A DNA stretch of 23,715 nt, from positions 1 to 23,715 of the forward strand of contig CAJUAW010000029.1 of the NCBI GenBank assembly GCA_910584605.1, in the 5' to 3' direction. Source of the DNA: an uncultured Oscillospiraceae bacterium (lineage in GTDB: Bacteria; Bacillota_A; Clostridia; Oscillospirales; Oscillospiraceae). Made by a program: the position numbers and the translations under genes. Positions 6,691 through 14,328 of the stretch are shown piece by piece. Below the pieces are notes generated by a model. It searched no databases. It saw only the letters and a program-made list of their open reading frames with translations, and was not told the DNA's origin. Position 1 is the stretch's first letter, and every line of letters starts with the position of its first letter.

Positions 6691-9384
6691 GTGTCTGATT
6701 ACAATGAACACTCCTCGCTGTACGAGAACAGCGACTATCCGTCCCGCCGTCAGGCGCCGTCCCGCCGTTCCTCCGGCGGGGCCCGTCAGGCGCCCACCCC
6801 GCCCAAGAAGCGCCGCCGCAGAAAGAAGGGCGGCATCACCGCCGGCCGGGTGATCGGCTGGTTCTTCAAGCTGGTGGGCACCCTGATCCTCATCGGCCTG
6901 TGTACCGGCGCGCTCATCGCCTGCTTCGCCTCGGTGTATATCAACGAGGTGATCGTCCCCATCGCCGACGTGAGCCCGGACGACTTCTCCTGGAACGAGG
7001 ACAGCATCATGTACTACCAGGACAGGACCACCGGGCAGTATGTGGAGATGACCAAGCTGAACAACATCACCAGCTCGGTGTGGGTGGACTACGACGAGAT
7101 TCCCGAGGACCTGATCAACGCCGCCGTGGCCATTGAGGACAAGCGGTTCTGGACCCACCCCGGGGTGGACTGGCGGCGGACGGCTTATGCAGTATATTCT
7201 ATGTTTACCGGCAAAGAGATTTCCGGCGGCTCCACCATCACCCAGCAGCTGCTGAAAAACACCACCCAGTACAACGAGACCACCGTCAAGCGGAAGATTA
7301 CCGAGATCATCCGCGCCCTCCGCTTCACCCAGAACAACTCCAAGGAAGATACCCTGATGTACTACCTGAACGTCATCCCTCTGGGCAGCAAGTACAAGGG
7401 GGTGGGTTCCGCCGCCCTGGGCTACTTCGGAAAGCCGGTGTCCGAGCTGACCCTGGCCGAGTGCGCCAGCCTGATCGGCATCACCAACAACCCCTCCAAG
7501 TACGGACCCTATTCCTTCAGCCGCTCCCAGGGCTTCAACACCGACGAAATCTGGAGCGCCCGGCAGTGGAACAAGTACCGGCAGGAGGTCATCCTCAACC
7601 AGATGCTGGAGCAGCACTATATCACCCGGGAGGAGTATGACGAGGCCGTGGCCCAGGAGCTGGTCTTCGTCAAGGAGCAGGGTGGAAGCAATGACGAGCT
7701 GTACTCCTGGTATGAGGAGACCGTCATTTCGGACGTCAAGGAGATCATGGCGGAGCAATACGGCTGGTCCTCCACCATCACCGAGCAGGCCATGCAGCGG
7801 GGCGGCCTGCGCATCTACACCTGCTACGACCCCGCCGCCCAGGCCATTGTGGACGAAATCTACACCAACCGGGACAATCTGGACTACACCTCCAAGGACG
7901 GCCAGCAGATGCAGTCCACCATCGCCGTCATTGAGAATGATACGGGCAACCTGGTGGCCATCGCCGGTCAGTTCGGGGAGAAGACGGTCCCCTTCGGCAG
8001 CAACTACGCCAACGATGGCCACCGCCAGCCCGGCTCCTCCTTCAAGCCCCTGGCGGTCTACTCCCCGGCCCTGGAGTTTAACCTGCTCAACCCCTACTCC
8101 GTGCTGGACGACTACCCCTATCAGGTGATGGGCGGCAAGGCCTGGCCCCTGAACTCGGGCACCACCACCTACCGGGGCCACCTGACCATGCGGGAGGCCC
8201 TGATGCGGTCGCTGAACACGGTGGCGGTGCGGATCATGCTGGACTACGTCACCCCCGAGGAGAGCTTCAAGTTCGTCCAGGACCGCTACCACATCGACCT
8301 GGAGGAGGGCCGCATGGTCAAGGGGGAGTGGAAGACTGACATGACCTCCTCCCTGGCCCTGGGCGGCCTCACCGACGGCACCAACGTCCGGGATATGGCG
8401 GAGGCCTACTCCGTCTTCCCCAACAACGGCGTGTATCAGGGCTCCCGCACCGTGCTGAGGATCACCCAGCTGGTGGACGGCCAGGAGGTCCTCCTGGTGG
8501 ACAACGAGCTGGAGCAGGAGGAGGTCATCAAGCAGACCACCGCCTGGTATATGAACGACATGATGCAGCACGTGTTCGACGCCGCCGGCACCGCCTACGG
8601 CCTGGGCATCAAGGGCCAGCACGCCGCCGGCAAGACGGGCACCACCAGCGAGAACTTTGACCGCTGGTTCGCCGGTTACACCCCCTACTACACCGCCGTG
8701 GTCTGGGTGGGCTATGAGAACCCCTACAAGATGAGCCTGGCGGGCAAAAACCCCGCCGCCGTGCTGTGGAACAAGGTGATGGTCCCCCTCCACGAGGGGC
8801 TGGAGGACCGGACCTACGACGATCCCGGTGGACGGCGCACCATCAACTACTGCATGGACAGCGGCTATCTGGCCACCGAATACTGCTCCATGGACCCCCG
8901 GGGCAGCCGGGTGGCCTCGGGCAGCATTTTCCCGGAGAGCTTCCCCGAGGGAGTGCCCTGTCCCTACCACACCGCCGAGTCGGTGCTCACCATCTGCGTG
9001 GACTGCCCCGTCCTCAAGGACGACGGCTCCCAGACCGGCCTGTACTACCAGGCTGGGGAGTTCTGCCCGGAGGAGAGCAAGCGGGAGATCTGCCTGCCCA
9101 ACTTTGGCCGGGAGCAGGTGGGCGCCGCCGTGGCCAACGACGCCATCTGGGACTACGCCGCCGCCTCGGGCTACGGTGGCTGCACCGTCCACACCAGCGC
9201 GCCTGTGGAGGACCCCATCGATCCCGCCGTCGACCCCAACAATCCATTCTTTCCCAACGTCCCCATCCCTGGCGGGACTGCGACTGAGCCGGGCGGTACG
9301 ACGGACCCCAGCACAGTGACCCAGCCCGATCCACCGGACGTTCCCATCAACCCGCTGCCCCCTTCGGAGAATATGGCCGGATAG
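6691..9384 (+). CDS. Class A penicillin-binding protein (bifunctional transglycosylase/transpeptidase)
   Basis: The 897-residue enzyme polymerises and crosslinks peptidoglycan outside the membrane. A basic cytoplasmic tail (1-52, with a run of Lys/Arg at 39-46) precedes one membrane helix (about 53-84). The GT51 transglycosylase domain shows AVAIEDKRFWTHPGVDWRR with catalytic E149 and GGSTITQQLLKN. The transpeptidase domain has all three motifs: SSFK with S449/K452, SLN at 507-509 and KTG at 648-650. The C-terminal region (721-831) holds eight cysteines and then a Pro/Thr-rich tail. The start is GTG at 6691, with TGGAGG ten bases upstream. It has its own promoter and a downstream hairpin, so it is probably transcribed alone. 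Whether it is the PBP1a, PBP1 or PBP4 type cannot be settled. Confidence 0.95.
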   Translation: MSDYNEHSSLYENSDYPSRRQAPSRRSSGGARQAPTPPKKRRRRKKGGITAGRVIGWFFKLVGTLILIGLCTGALIACFASVYINEVIVPIADVSPDDFSWNEDSIMYYQDRTTGQYVEMTKLNNITSSVWVDYDEIPEDLINAAVAIEDKRFWTHPGVDWRRTAYAVYSMFTGKEISGGSTITQQLLKNTTQYNETTVKRKITEIIRALRFTQNNSKEDTLMYYLNVIPLGSKYKGVGSAALGYFGKPVSELTLAECASLIGITNNPSKYGPYSFSRSQGFNTDEIWSARQWNKYRQEVILNQMLEQHYITREEYDEAVAQELVFVKEQGGSNDELYSWYEETVISDVKEIMAEQYGWSSTITEQAMQRGGLRIYTCYDPAAQAIVDEIYTNRDNLDYTSKDGQQMQSTIAVIENDTGNLVAIAGQFGEKTVPFGSNYANDGHRQPGSSFKPLAVYSPALEFNLLNPYSVLDDYPYQVMGGKAWPLNSGTTTYRGHLTMREALMRSLNTVAVRIMLDYVTPEESFKFVQDRYHIDLEEGRMVKGEWKTDMTSSLALGGLTDGTNVRDMAEAYSVFPNNGVYQGSRTVLRITQLVDGQEVLLVDNELEQEEVIKQTTAWYMNDMMQHVFDAAGTAYGLGIKGQHAAGKTGTTSENFDRWFAGYTPYYTAVVWVGYENPYKMSLAGKNPAAVLWNKVMVPLHEGLEDRTYDDPGGRRTINYCMDSGYLATEYCSMDPRGSRVASGSIFPESFPEGVPCPYHTAESVLTICVDCPVLKDDGSQTGLYYQAGEFCPEESKREICLPNFGREQVGAAVANDAIWDYAAASGYGGCTVHTSAPVEDPIDPAVDPNNPFFPNVPIPGGTATEPGGTTDPSTVTQPDPPDVPINPLPPSENMAG

Positions 9385-9399
9385 GAGGAGCGCCTGTTT

Positions 9400-9433
9400 C
9401 AGCGCCGCGGACAGCCGTCCGCGGCGCTGTTGT
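9400..9433 (+). terminator. Hairpin terminator after the penicillin-binding protein gene
   Basis: A perfect 13-bp GC-rich stem (9400-9412 with 9417-9429) is followed by TTGTCT. The T-run is poor, but position and stability suggest a terminator. Confidence 0.65.
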
Positions 9434-9512
9434 CTGCGGAGGCTGTAGAAAGTGACAAAAGAAGGCCGTTTTTTCCGGGAAAAGTTCCACAATAAAAATG
9501 GCGATTTGGTGT

Positions 9513-9541
9513 TGCGGGCGGGGAGCGGATATGATAAAATG
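9513..9541 (+). promoter_or_regulatory. Candidate extended -10 promoter for the pheB-hom-lysC region
   Basis: TTGCGG (9513-9518), 17 bases and TAAAAT (9536-9541), with TGA just before the -10 box, form an extended -10 promoter. It lies about 65 bases upstream of the ACT-protein start. Confidence 0.55.
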
Positions 9542-9608
9542 GACCACGCTTCAGAAACAAATGACCGCGCAACATGGACAACATCCCCGCGCAGACTGGA
9601 GGAAGCTG

Positions 9609-10049
9609 ATGAGCGAGCCAGCAAAGTATTTTATCGTAGAGGCCCGGGCCATGCCGGAGATCTTCCGGAAGGTGGCCGAGGCCAAGCGCCTGCTGGAGAC
9701 AGGAGAGGAGAAGACCGTCAATGCCGCCGCCCAGGCGGTGGAGATCAGCCGCAGCGCCTTTTATAAGTACAAGGACGCGGTGCGGCCCTTCAACGACATG
9801 CTCCACGGCCGCATCGTCACCTTTCAGGTGCTGCTGAAGGACGAACCGGGGGCGCTGTCCGGGGCGCTGAACGTGCTGGCGGGCACCGGGGTGAATATCC
9901 TCACCATCAACCAGAGCATCCCGGTGAACGGCTGCGCCGTGGTCACCATGACGGCGGAGACCTCCGCCCTGCGGGACTCCCTGGAGGACGTGCTGGACCA
10001 TCTGTCGGCCGGGCCAGGGGTCATCAAGTGCGAGATTCTGGCGGGGTAG
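9609..10049 (+). CDS. pheB: ACT domain protein, PheB/UPF0735 family
   Basis: The 146-residue protein has the full UPF0735 layout. An N-terminal region has a helix-turn-helix-like segment (KTVNAAAQAVEISRSAFYKYKDAV, about residues 33-56), and a C-terminal ACT domain (about 70-146) contains the pattern DEPGALSGALNVLAGTGVNILTINQ. ACT domains bind small ligands, usually amino acids. The family is named PheB from its place beside pheA in Bacillus, but its biochemical role is unproven. The start at 9609 follows GGAGG at seven bases; the in-frame extension upstream overlaps the promoter and lacks family similarity. It precedes hom and lysC on the same strand, which suggests an amino-acid-sensing role. 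Confidence 0.88.
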   Translation: MSEPAKYFIVEARAMPEIFRKVAEAKRLLETGEEKTVNAAAQAVEISRSAFYKYKDAVRPFNDMLHGRIVTFQVLLKDEPGALSGALNVLAGTGVNILTINQSIPVNGCAVVTMTAETSALRDSLEDVLDHLSAGPGVIKCEILAG

Positions 10050-10052
10050 CAT

Positions 10053-10107
10053 AAAAGCCTCCTTTGGAAGCGGAGGCGTCATCCGCTTCGCGGATGACGG
10101 AGGGAGT
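10053..10107 (+). repeat. Two adjacent hairpins, candidate dispersed intergenic repeat
   Basis: GCCTCC...GGAGGC is followed directly by a nine-pair hairpin GTCATCCGC-TTC-GCGGATGAC, then GGAGGGAGTT. This composition is like short palindromic elements I recall as recurrent between genes in Oscillospiraceae. Only one copy is in this window, so repeat status is inference. It lies in the 140-base gap between the ACT-protein gene and hom, where it could act as an RNA stem or attenuator. A C/G-rich hairpin (CCCCC/GGGGG near 10138-10155) lies further downstream. Confidence 0.45.
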
Positions 10108-10189
10108 TCCCCGGCCGAACCCCAGTTGTCTCTTGGCCCCCACCGCCCTGGGGGGAAACGAACAACATTTAGGATAAGGAGAAAAAAGA

Positions 10190-11401
10190 ATGGTTAACGT
10201 AGCGATTTTGGGCTTTGGCACCGTGGGGTCCGGCGTGGCCGAGGTGCTCACCACCAACGGCGGGCTCATCGACCACCGGGTGGACGACCTGGTGCGGCTG
10301 AAATATATTGTGGACGTGCGGGACTTTCCGGACAGCCCCTACAAGGACCTGTTTGTAAAGGACTTCGCCGTCCTGGAGAACGATCCGGAGCTGGACATCG
10401 TGGTGGAGACCATTGGAGGGGCCACCATCGCTCTGGACTTCACCACCCGGGCGCTGAAGGCGGGCAAGAGCGTGGTCACCTCCAACAAGGAGCTGGTGGC
10501 CACCCACGGCTATGAGCTGCTCCAGCTGGCCCGGGAGCACGGGTGCAGCTACCTGTTCGAGGCCAGCGTGGGCGGAGGCATCCCCATCCTGCGGCCCCTG
10601 ACCTCCTGTCTGGCCGCCAACGAGCTGGAGCAGGTCACCGGTATCCTCAACGGCACCACCAACTATATCCTCACCCGCATGATCAAGGCGGGCCTCACCT
10701 TCGATCAGGCCCTGGCCGAGGCCCAGGCCAACGGCTACGCCGAAAAGGACCCCACCGCCGACGTGGACGGCCACGACGCCTGCCGGAAGATCTGCATCCT
10801 GGCCGCTCTGGCCTTCGGACGGCACGTCTACCCCGATCAGGTGCCCACCCAGGGCATCCGGGGGGTCACCCTGGAGGACGTGGCCTACGCCGACTCGGTG
10901 GGCTGTAAAATCAAGCTGCTGGGCCGGGCCATCCGCCAGCCCGAGGGGAAGGTGTGCGCCTTTGTGGCCCCCCATCTGGTGCCGGGGGAAAATCCCCTGT
11001 CCGGTGTGGAGGACGTGTTCAACGCCATCGCCGTCACCGGCAACGCCATCGGTGATGTGATGTTCTACGGCCGGGGGGCGGGCAAGCTGCCCACCGCCTC
11101 TGCCGTGGTGGCCGACGTGATCGACATCGCCAAGGACCTGAAGAAGGACCGGCACAACGGCTGGGAGGAGGGCGCCCCCGATCTGGTGGTGTCCACAGAC
11201 GGGCTGAGGTCTGCCTGGTACGTCCGGGTGCAGGCTTCGGTGGAGCAGGCCCGCAGCCGCTGCGGCGACATCCAGCTGCTGGCCCGCAGCGGAGCGCCCG
11301 CCGGTGAGGCAGCCTTCCTCACCGCGCCCATGACCGAGCCCGAAATCCGAGAGAAGCTGGCCGGACTGGATGCGGGTTCCCTGTTCCGGGTGCTGGCCTG
11401 A
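10190..11401 (+). CDS. hom: Homoserine dehydrogenase
   Basis: The 403-residue protein reduces aspartate-semialdehyde to homoserine with NAD(P)H, the branch point towards threonine and methionine. A Rossmann motif GFGTVGSG (residues 8-15) opens it. The catalytic domain shows NGTTNYILTRM and the signature EKDPTADVDGHDACRK. It is slightly shorter than common 430-residue homologs, and the C-terminal regulatory ACT-like part is short (from about 345). The start at 10190 follows AAGGAG at about eight bases. lysC follows 85 bases downstream on the same strand without a clear terminator, so the two probably form an operon. Confidence 0.96.
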   Translation: MVNVAILGFGTVGSGVAEVLTTNGGLIDHRVDDLVRLKYIVDVRDFPDSPYKDLFVKDFAVLENDPELDIVVETIGGATIALDFTTRALKAGKSVVTSNKELVATHGYELLQLAREHGCSYLFEASVGGGIPILRPLTSCLAANELEQVTGILNGTTNYILTRMIKAGLTFDQALAEAQANGYAEKDPTADVDGHDACRKICILAALAFGRHVYPDQVPTQGIRGVTLEDVAYADSVGCKIKLLGRAIRQPEGKVCAFVAPHLVPGENPLSGVEDVFNAIAVTGNAIGDVMFYGRGAGKLPTASAVVADVIDIAKDLKKDRHNGWEEGAPDLVVSTDGLRSAWYVRVQASVEQARSRCGDIQLLARSGAPAGEAAFLTAPMTEPEIREKLAGLDAGSLFRVLA

Positions 11402-11486
11402 GGCGGTCCAGCCGCATAGGATGGTGGGGAGCTGCGGCTCTCCGGTCCTCATGATCAACTTGAACCTTTAGGGGGAAGCACATAAT

Positions 11487-12710
11487 ATGGCATTGATTGT
11501 ACAAAAATTCGGCGGAAGCTCGGTGGCCGATGCCGATAAGATCCGCAATGTGGCCCGGATCGTCACCGAGACCTACCGCATGGGCCACAGTGTGGTGGTG
11601 GTCCTGTCCGCCCAGGGGGACACCACCGACGACCTGATCGAGAAGGCGCGGGAAATCCACCCCGGCGCCTCCAAGCGGGAAATGGATATGCTGCTGGCCA
11701 CCGGCGAGCAGATCTCCATCTCCCTGTGCGCCATGGCCATCGAGCGCATGGGCTACCAGGCCATCTCCCTCACCGGCTGGCAGGCGGGGATGCTCACCGA
11801 CTCGGCCTACTCCAACGCCCGCATCAAGCGGGTGCGCACCGAGCGCATCCAGAAGGAGCTGGACAAGAAGAAGATCGTGCTGGTGGCCGGCTTCCAGGGC
11901 ATCAACAAGTACGACGATATCACCACTCTGGGCCGGGGCGGGTCCGACACCTCCGCCGTGGCCCTGGCCACCGCCCTCCACGCCGACCTGTGCCAGATCT
12001 ACACCGACGTGGACGGCGTGTATACCGCCGATCCCCGGGTCGTCACAGGGGCCCGGAAGATCGATGAGATCACCTACGACGAGATGCTGGAGCTGGCCAG
12101 TCTGGGGGCCCAGGTGCTCCACAACCGGTCTGTGGAGATGGCCAAGCGGTACAACGTCAATCTGGAGGTGCTGTCCAGCTTCAGCGGAAAGCCCGGTACG
12201 AAAGTGAAGGAGGTCGTCAAGACTATGGAAAAAACGCATGTCAGCGGGGTGGCCAAGGACAAAAATGTGGCCCGCATCGCTCTGGTGGAGCTGGAGGATC
12301 AGCCCGGCATCGCCTTTAAGATCTTTTCTCTGCTGGCCAAGAAGAACATCAATGTGGACATCATCCTCCAGTCCATTGGCCGGGACAGCAGCAAGGACAT
12401 CAGCTTTACCGTGGCCCGGAGCGACGCCCAGGCGGCCAGGGAGCTGATGGAGGAGAACCGGGATATCATCGGGTTCAAATCGGTGGAGGTCAACGAGCAG
12501 GTGGCCAAGGTGTCCATCGTGGGCGCCGGCATGGCCAACAACGCCGGCGTGGCCTGCAAGATGTTCGAGGCGCTGTTCTCCGCCGGCATCAACATCAACA
12601 TGATTTCCACCAGCGAGATCAAGGTGTCCGTCCTGGTGGACGAGCGGGATACCGAGCGGGCTGTCCAGGCCATCCACGACCGCTTCTTCAGCGAGTTCGG
12701 CAACGCATAA
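11487..12710 (+). CDS. lysC: Aspartate kinase (aspartokinase, alpha subunit length)
   Basis: The 407-residue enzyme phosphorylates aspartate, the first step to lysine, threonine and methionine. The N-terminal kinase domain has KFGGSSV (residues 7-13) and GFQGINKYDDITTLGRGGSDTS. Two ACT domains (about 262-330 and 340-405) provide feedback control. The usual SAMG motif of the first strand reads SAQG here. Length equals that of Bacillus subtilis aspartokinase II, whose gene also encodes a short beta subunit from an internal start. A matching internal ribosome binding site and ATG occur here at 12207-12227. The start at 11487 follows GGGGGAAG. Operon with hom, ended by a strong terminator. Confidence 0.96.
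   Translation: MALIVQKFGGSSVADADKIRNVARIVTETYRMGHSVVVVLSAQGDTTDDLIEKAREIHPGASKREMDMLLATGEQISISLCAMAIERMGYQAISLTGWQAGMLTDSAYSNARIKRVRTERIQKELDKKKIVLVAGFQGINKYDDITTLGRGGSDTSAVALATALHADLCQIYTDVDGVYTADPRVVTGARKIDEITYDEMLELASLGAQVLHNRSVEMAKRYNVNLEVLSSFSGKPGTKVKEVVKTMEKTHVSGVAKDKNVARIALVELEDQPGIAFKIFSLLAKKNINVDIILQSIGRDSSKDISFTVARSDAQAARELMEENRDIIGFKSVEVNEQVAKVSIVGAGMANNAGVACKMFEALFSAGININMISTSEIKVSVLVDERDTERAVQAIHDRFFSEFGNA
12207..12227 (+). promoter_or_regulatory. Internal ribosome binding site and ATG inside lysC (possible beta subunit start)
   Basis: AAGGAGG (12207-12213) is followed after 11 bases by ATG (12225-12227), in frame with lysC at codon 247. Translation from here would give a 161-residue protein containing just the two ACT domains, close to the roughly 163 residues of the Bacillus subtilis aspartokinase II beta subunit. 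Confidence 0.6.
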
Positions 12711-12715
12711 ACGAA

Positions 12716-12752
12716 CAAGAGGGACGGCAAAACACCGTCCCTCTTGATTTTT
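12716..12752 (+). terminator. Intrinsic terminator after lysC
   Basis: CAAGAGGGACGG (12716-12727) pairs perfectly with CCGTCCCTCTTG (12735-12746) and is followed by ATTTTTCC. Confidence 0.93.
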
Positions 12753-12823
12753 CCTGATTGCGGGAGTATACTTGTCGCTAAGCAGGAAAGCGGCATTTGC
12801 TCAAGCGGTAAGCTTGTTGGAGA

Positions 12824-12852
12824 TTGACCGCTCTCTTGCCCGCCATTATAAA
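12824..12852 (+). promoter_or_regulatory. Sigma-A type promoter for tatD and the radical SAM gene
   Basis: TTGACC (12824-12829), 17 bases and TATAAA (12847-12852) each match five of six consensus bases. They lie about 45 bases before the tatD start. Confidence 0.75.
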
Positions 12853-12897
12853 CAAGCCCGCCGGCGCTCTGTCAGGCCGGACCAGGAGGAACTGCCT

Positions 12898-13677
12898 ATG
12901 CGACTGTTTGATACCCACGCCCATTACGACTCCGGGGCCTTCCGCGCCGACCGGCTGGAGGTGCTGGCCTCCATGCCCGGGCGGGGGGTGGAGTTGATCC
13001 TCAACCCCGGCTGTGAGCTGGAGAGCTCCAAAACGGCGGTGGAGCTGGCGGAGCGGTTTTCCCATGTCTACGCCGCCGTCGGGGTCCACCCCTCCGACTG
13101 CGGCCCCTGGGAGGACAGCTGGCTGGATACGCTCCGCGCCCTGGCCGTCCATCCCAAGGTGCGGGCTGTCGGGGAGATCGGCCTGGACTACTACTGGAAG
13201 GAAAACCCACCCCGCGATTTCCAGCAGAAGGTGTTCCACGCCCAGCTGGAGCTGGCGGAGGAGCTGGGTCTGCCCGTGATCGTCCACGACCGGGAGGCCC
13301 ACCGGGACTGCCTGGAGGTGGTTAAGGCCCACCCCAACGTCACCGGGGTGTACCACTGCTACTCCGGCAGCCTGGAGGACGCCAAGACCCTGGAGAAGCT
13401 GGGCTGGATGCTGTCCTTCACCGGGGTGGTCACCTATAAGAACGCCCGGAAGGCTCTGGAGGTCATCGACTGGCTGCCCATGGACCGGATCATGATCGAG
13501 ACCGACTCCCCCTACCTGACTCCGGAGCCCTTCCGGGGCCAGCGCAACGACTCGGGCAAGGTGTACCGGGTGGCGGAGACCATCGCCCAGGTGAAGGGGA
13601 TCACGCCGGAGGAGGCCGCAGAGCGGACCTGGGAAAACGGAGTCCGATTTTTTGGAATTGAGGAGAAGCTGCTATGA
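12898..13677 (+). CDS. TatD family metal-dependent hydrolase (DNase)
   Basis: The 259-residue TIM-barrel protein belongs to the TatD family, divalent-metal enzymes with 3'-5' DNA exonuclease activity in studied members. The metal ligands are all present: DTHAH with H7 and H9, GEIGLD with E93, IVHDRE with H130, YHCYSG with H153 and ETDSPYL with D203. The start at 12898 follows AGGAGGA at seven bases; in-frame codons back to 12772 cover the promoter and are not expected to be translated. The stop overlaps the next start by four bases (ATGA), so the downstream radical SAM gene is translationally coupled. Confidence 0.95.
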   Translation: MRLFDTHAHYDSGAFRADRLEVLASMPGRGVELILNPGCELESSKTAVELAERFSHVYAAVGVHPSDCGPWEDSWLDTLRALAVHPKVRAVGEIGLDYYWKENPPRDFQQKVFHAQLELAEELGLPVIVHDREAHRDCLEVVKAHPNVTGVYHCYSGSLEDAKTLEKLGWMLSFTGVVTYKNARKALEVIDWLPMDRIMIETDSPYLTPEPFRGQRNDSGKVYRVAETIAQVKGITPEEAAERTWENGVRFFGIEEKLL

Positions 13678-14294
13678 CTATTACCTATGAATATGAGGAT
13701 GCGCTGTACGTCAACCTGACCAACAAGTGCAATTGCGCCTGCGAGTTCTGCCTGCGCCAGGGCAAGGCCCAGGGGTCCATCTACACCGAGGACTCCCTGT
13801 GGCTGGAGCGGGAGCCCACCCGCCAGGAGGCTCTGGACAGCTTCCTCAGCCGGGACGTGTGCTCCTACCGGGAGATCGTCTTCTGCGGCTACGGCGAGCC
13901 TACCTACCGCCTGGACGACCTGCTGTGGCTGGTGGACCGGCTGAAGGAGAAGTTCGGGGACAAGCTGCCCCCGGTGCGCATCAATACCAACGGCCATGCC
14001 AATCTGATCAACGGCCGGGACGTGTGTCCGGAGCTGAAGGGACGGATCGATACCCTGTCCATCTCCCTGAACAACGACAACGCCGCCGACTATGCGGCCC
14101 TGTGCCACCCCGTCCAGGGGGAGGCGGCCTACCAGGCCATGCTGGACTTTGCCAAGGAGTCCGCCGCCTTCGTCCCCAACGTGGTGATGACCATCGTGGA
14201 CAAGGACAAGACGGCGGAGGAGATCGAGCACTGCAAACAAATTGCCGCCAGTCTGGGCGTGAAGCTGCGCATCCGAAGCTTTATTGACTCTTAA
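13674..14294 (+). CDS. TatD-associated radical SAM protein
   Basis: The short 206-residue protein has the radical SAM cluster motif Cx3Cx2C at C19, C23 and C26 (context NKCNCACEFCLR). It also has a GYGEPT motif (GGE-like, SAM binding) and INTNGHAN and SISLNND strands of the partial barrel. No extra C-terminal iron-sulfur cysteine cluster is visible, so it seems to hold just one cluster. It matches a known family of radical SAM proteins encoded next to TatD in Clostridia, whose reaction is unknown. The start at 13674 overlaps the tatD stop by four bases, so the two products are probably made together. It could act in nucleic-acid or nucleotide modification or repair, but that is a guess from context. 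Confidence 0.88.
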   Translation: MTITYEYEDALYVNLTNKCNCACEFCLRQGKAQGSIYTEDSLWLEREPTRQEALDSFLSRDVCSYREIVFCGYGEPTYRLDDLLWLVDRLKEKFGDKLPPVRINTNGHANLINGRDVCPELKGRIDTLSISLNNDNAADYAALCHPVQGEAAYQAMLDFAKESAAFVPNVVMTIVDKDKTAEEIEHCKQIAASLGVKLRIRSFIDS

Positions 14295-14295
14295 G

Positions 14296-14328
14296 AAGAC
14301 CGCCGCCCAGCCGGGCGGCGGTCTTTTT
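14296..14328 (+). terminator. Intrinsic terminator after the radical SAM gene
   Basis: A 13-bp stem (14296-14308 with 14313-14325) with an AGCC loop continues into TCTTTTT. The end of the hairpin touches the stop codon of the convergent amidase gene. Confidence 0.92.

Noticed and set aside
6574..9624. 1016-residue minus-strand frame opposite the penicillin-binding protein
   Set aside because: Antisense shadow with His/Gly/Val bias and no motif; the plus strand has all active-site motifs of a class A PBP.
12772..12897. N-terminal extension of the tatD gene
   Set aside because: The stretch contains the promoter and has no ribosome binding site; the TatD fold starts at MRLFDTHAH.
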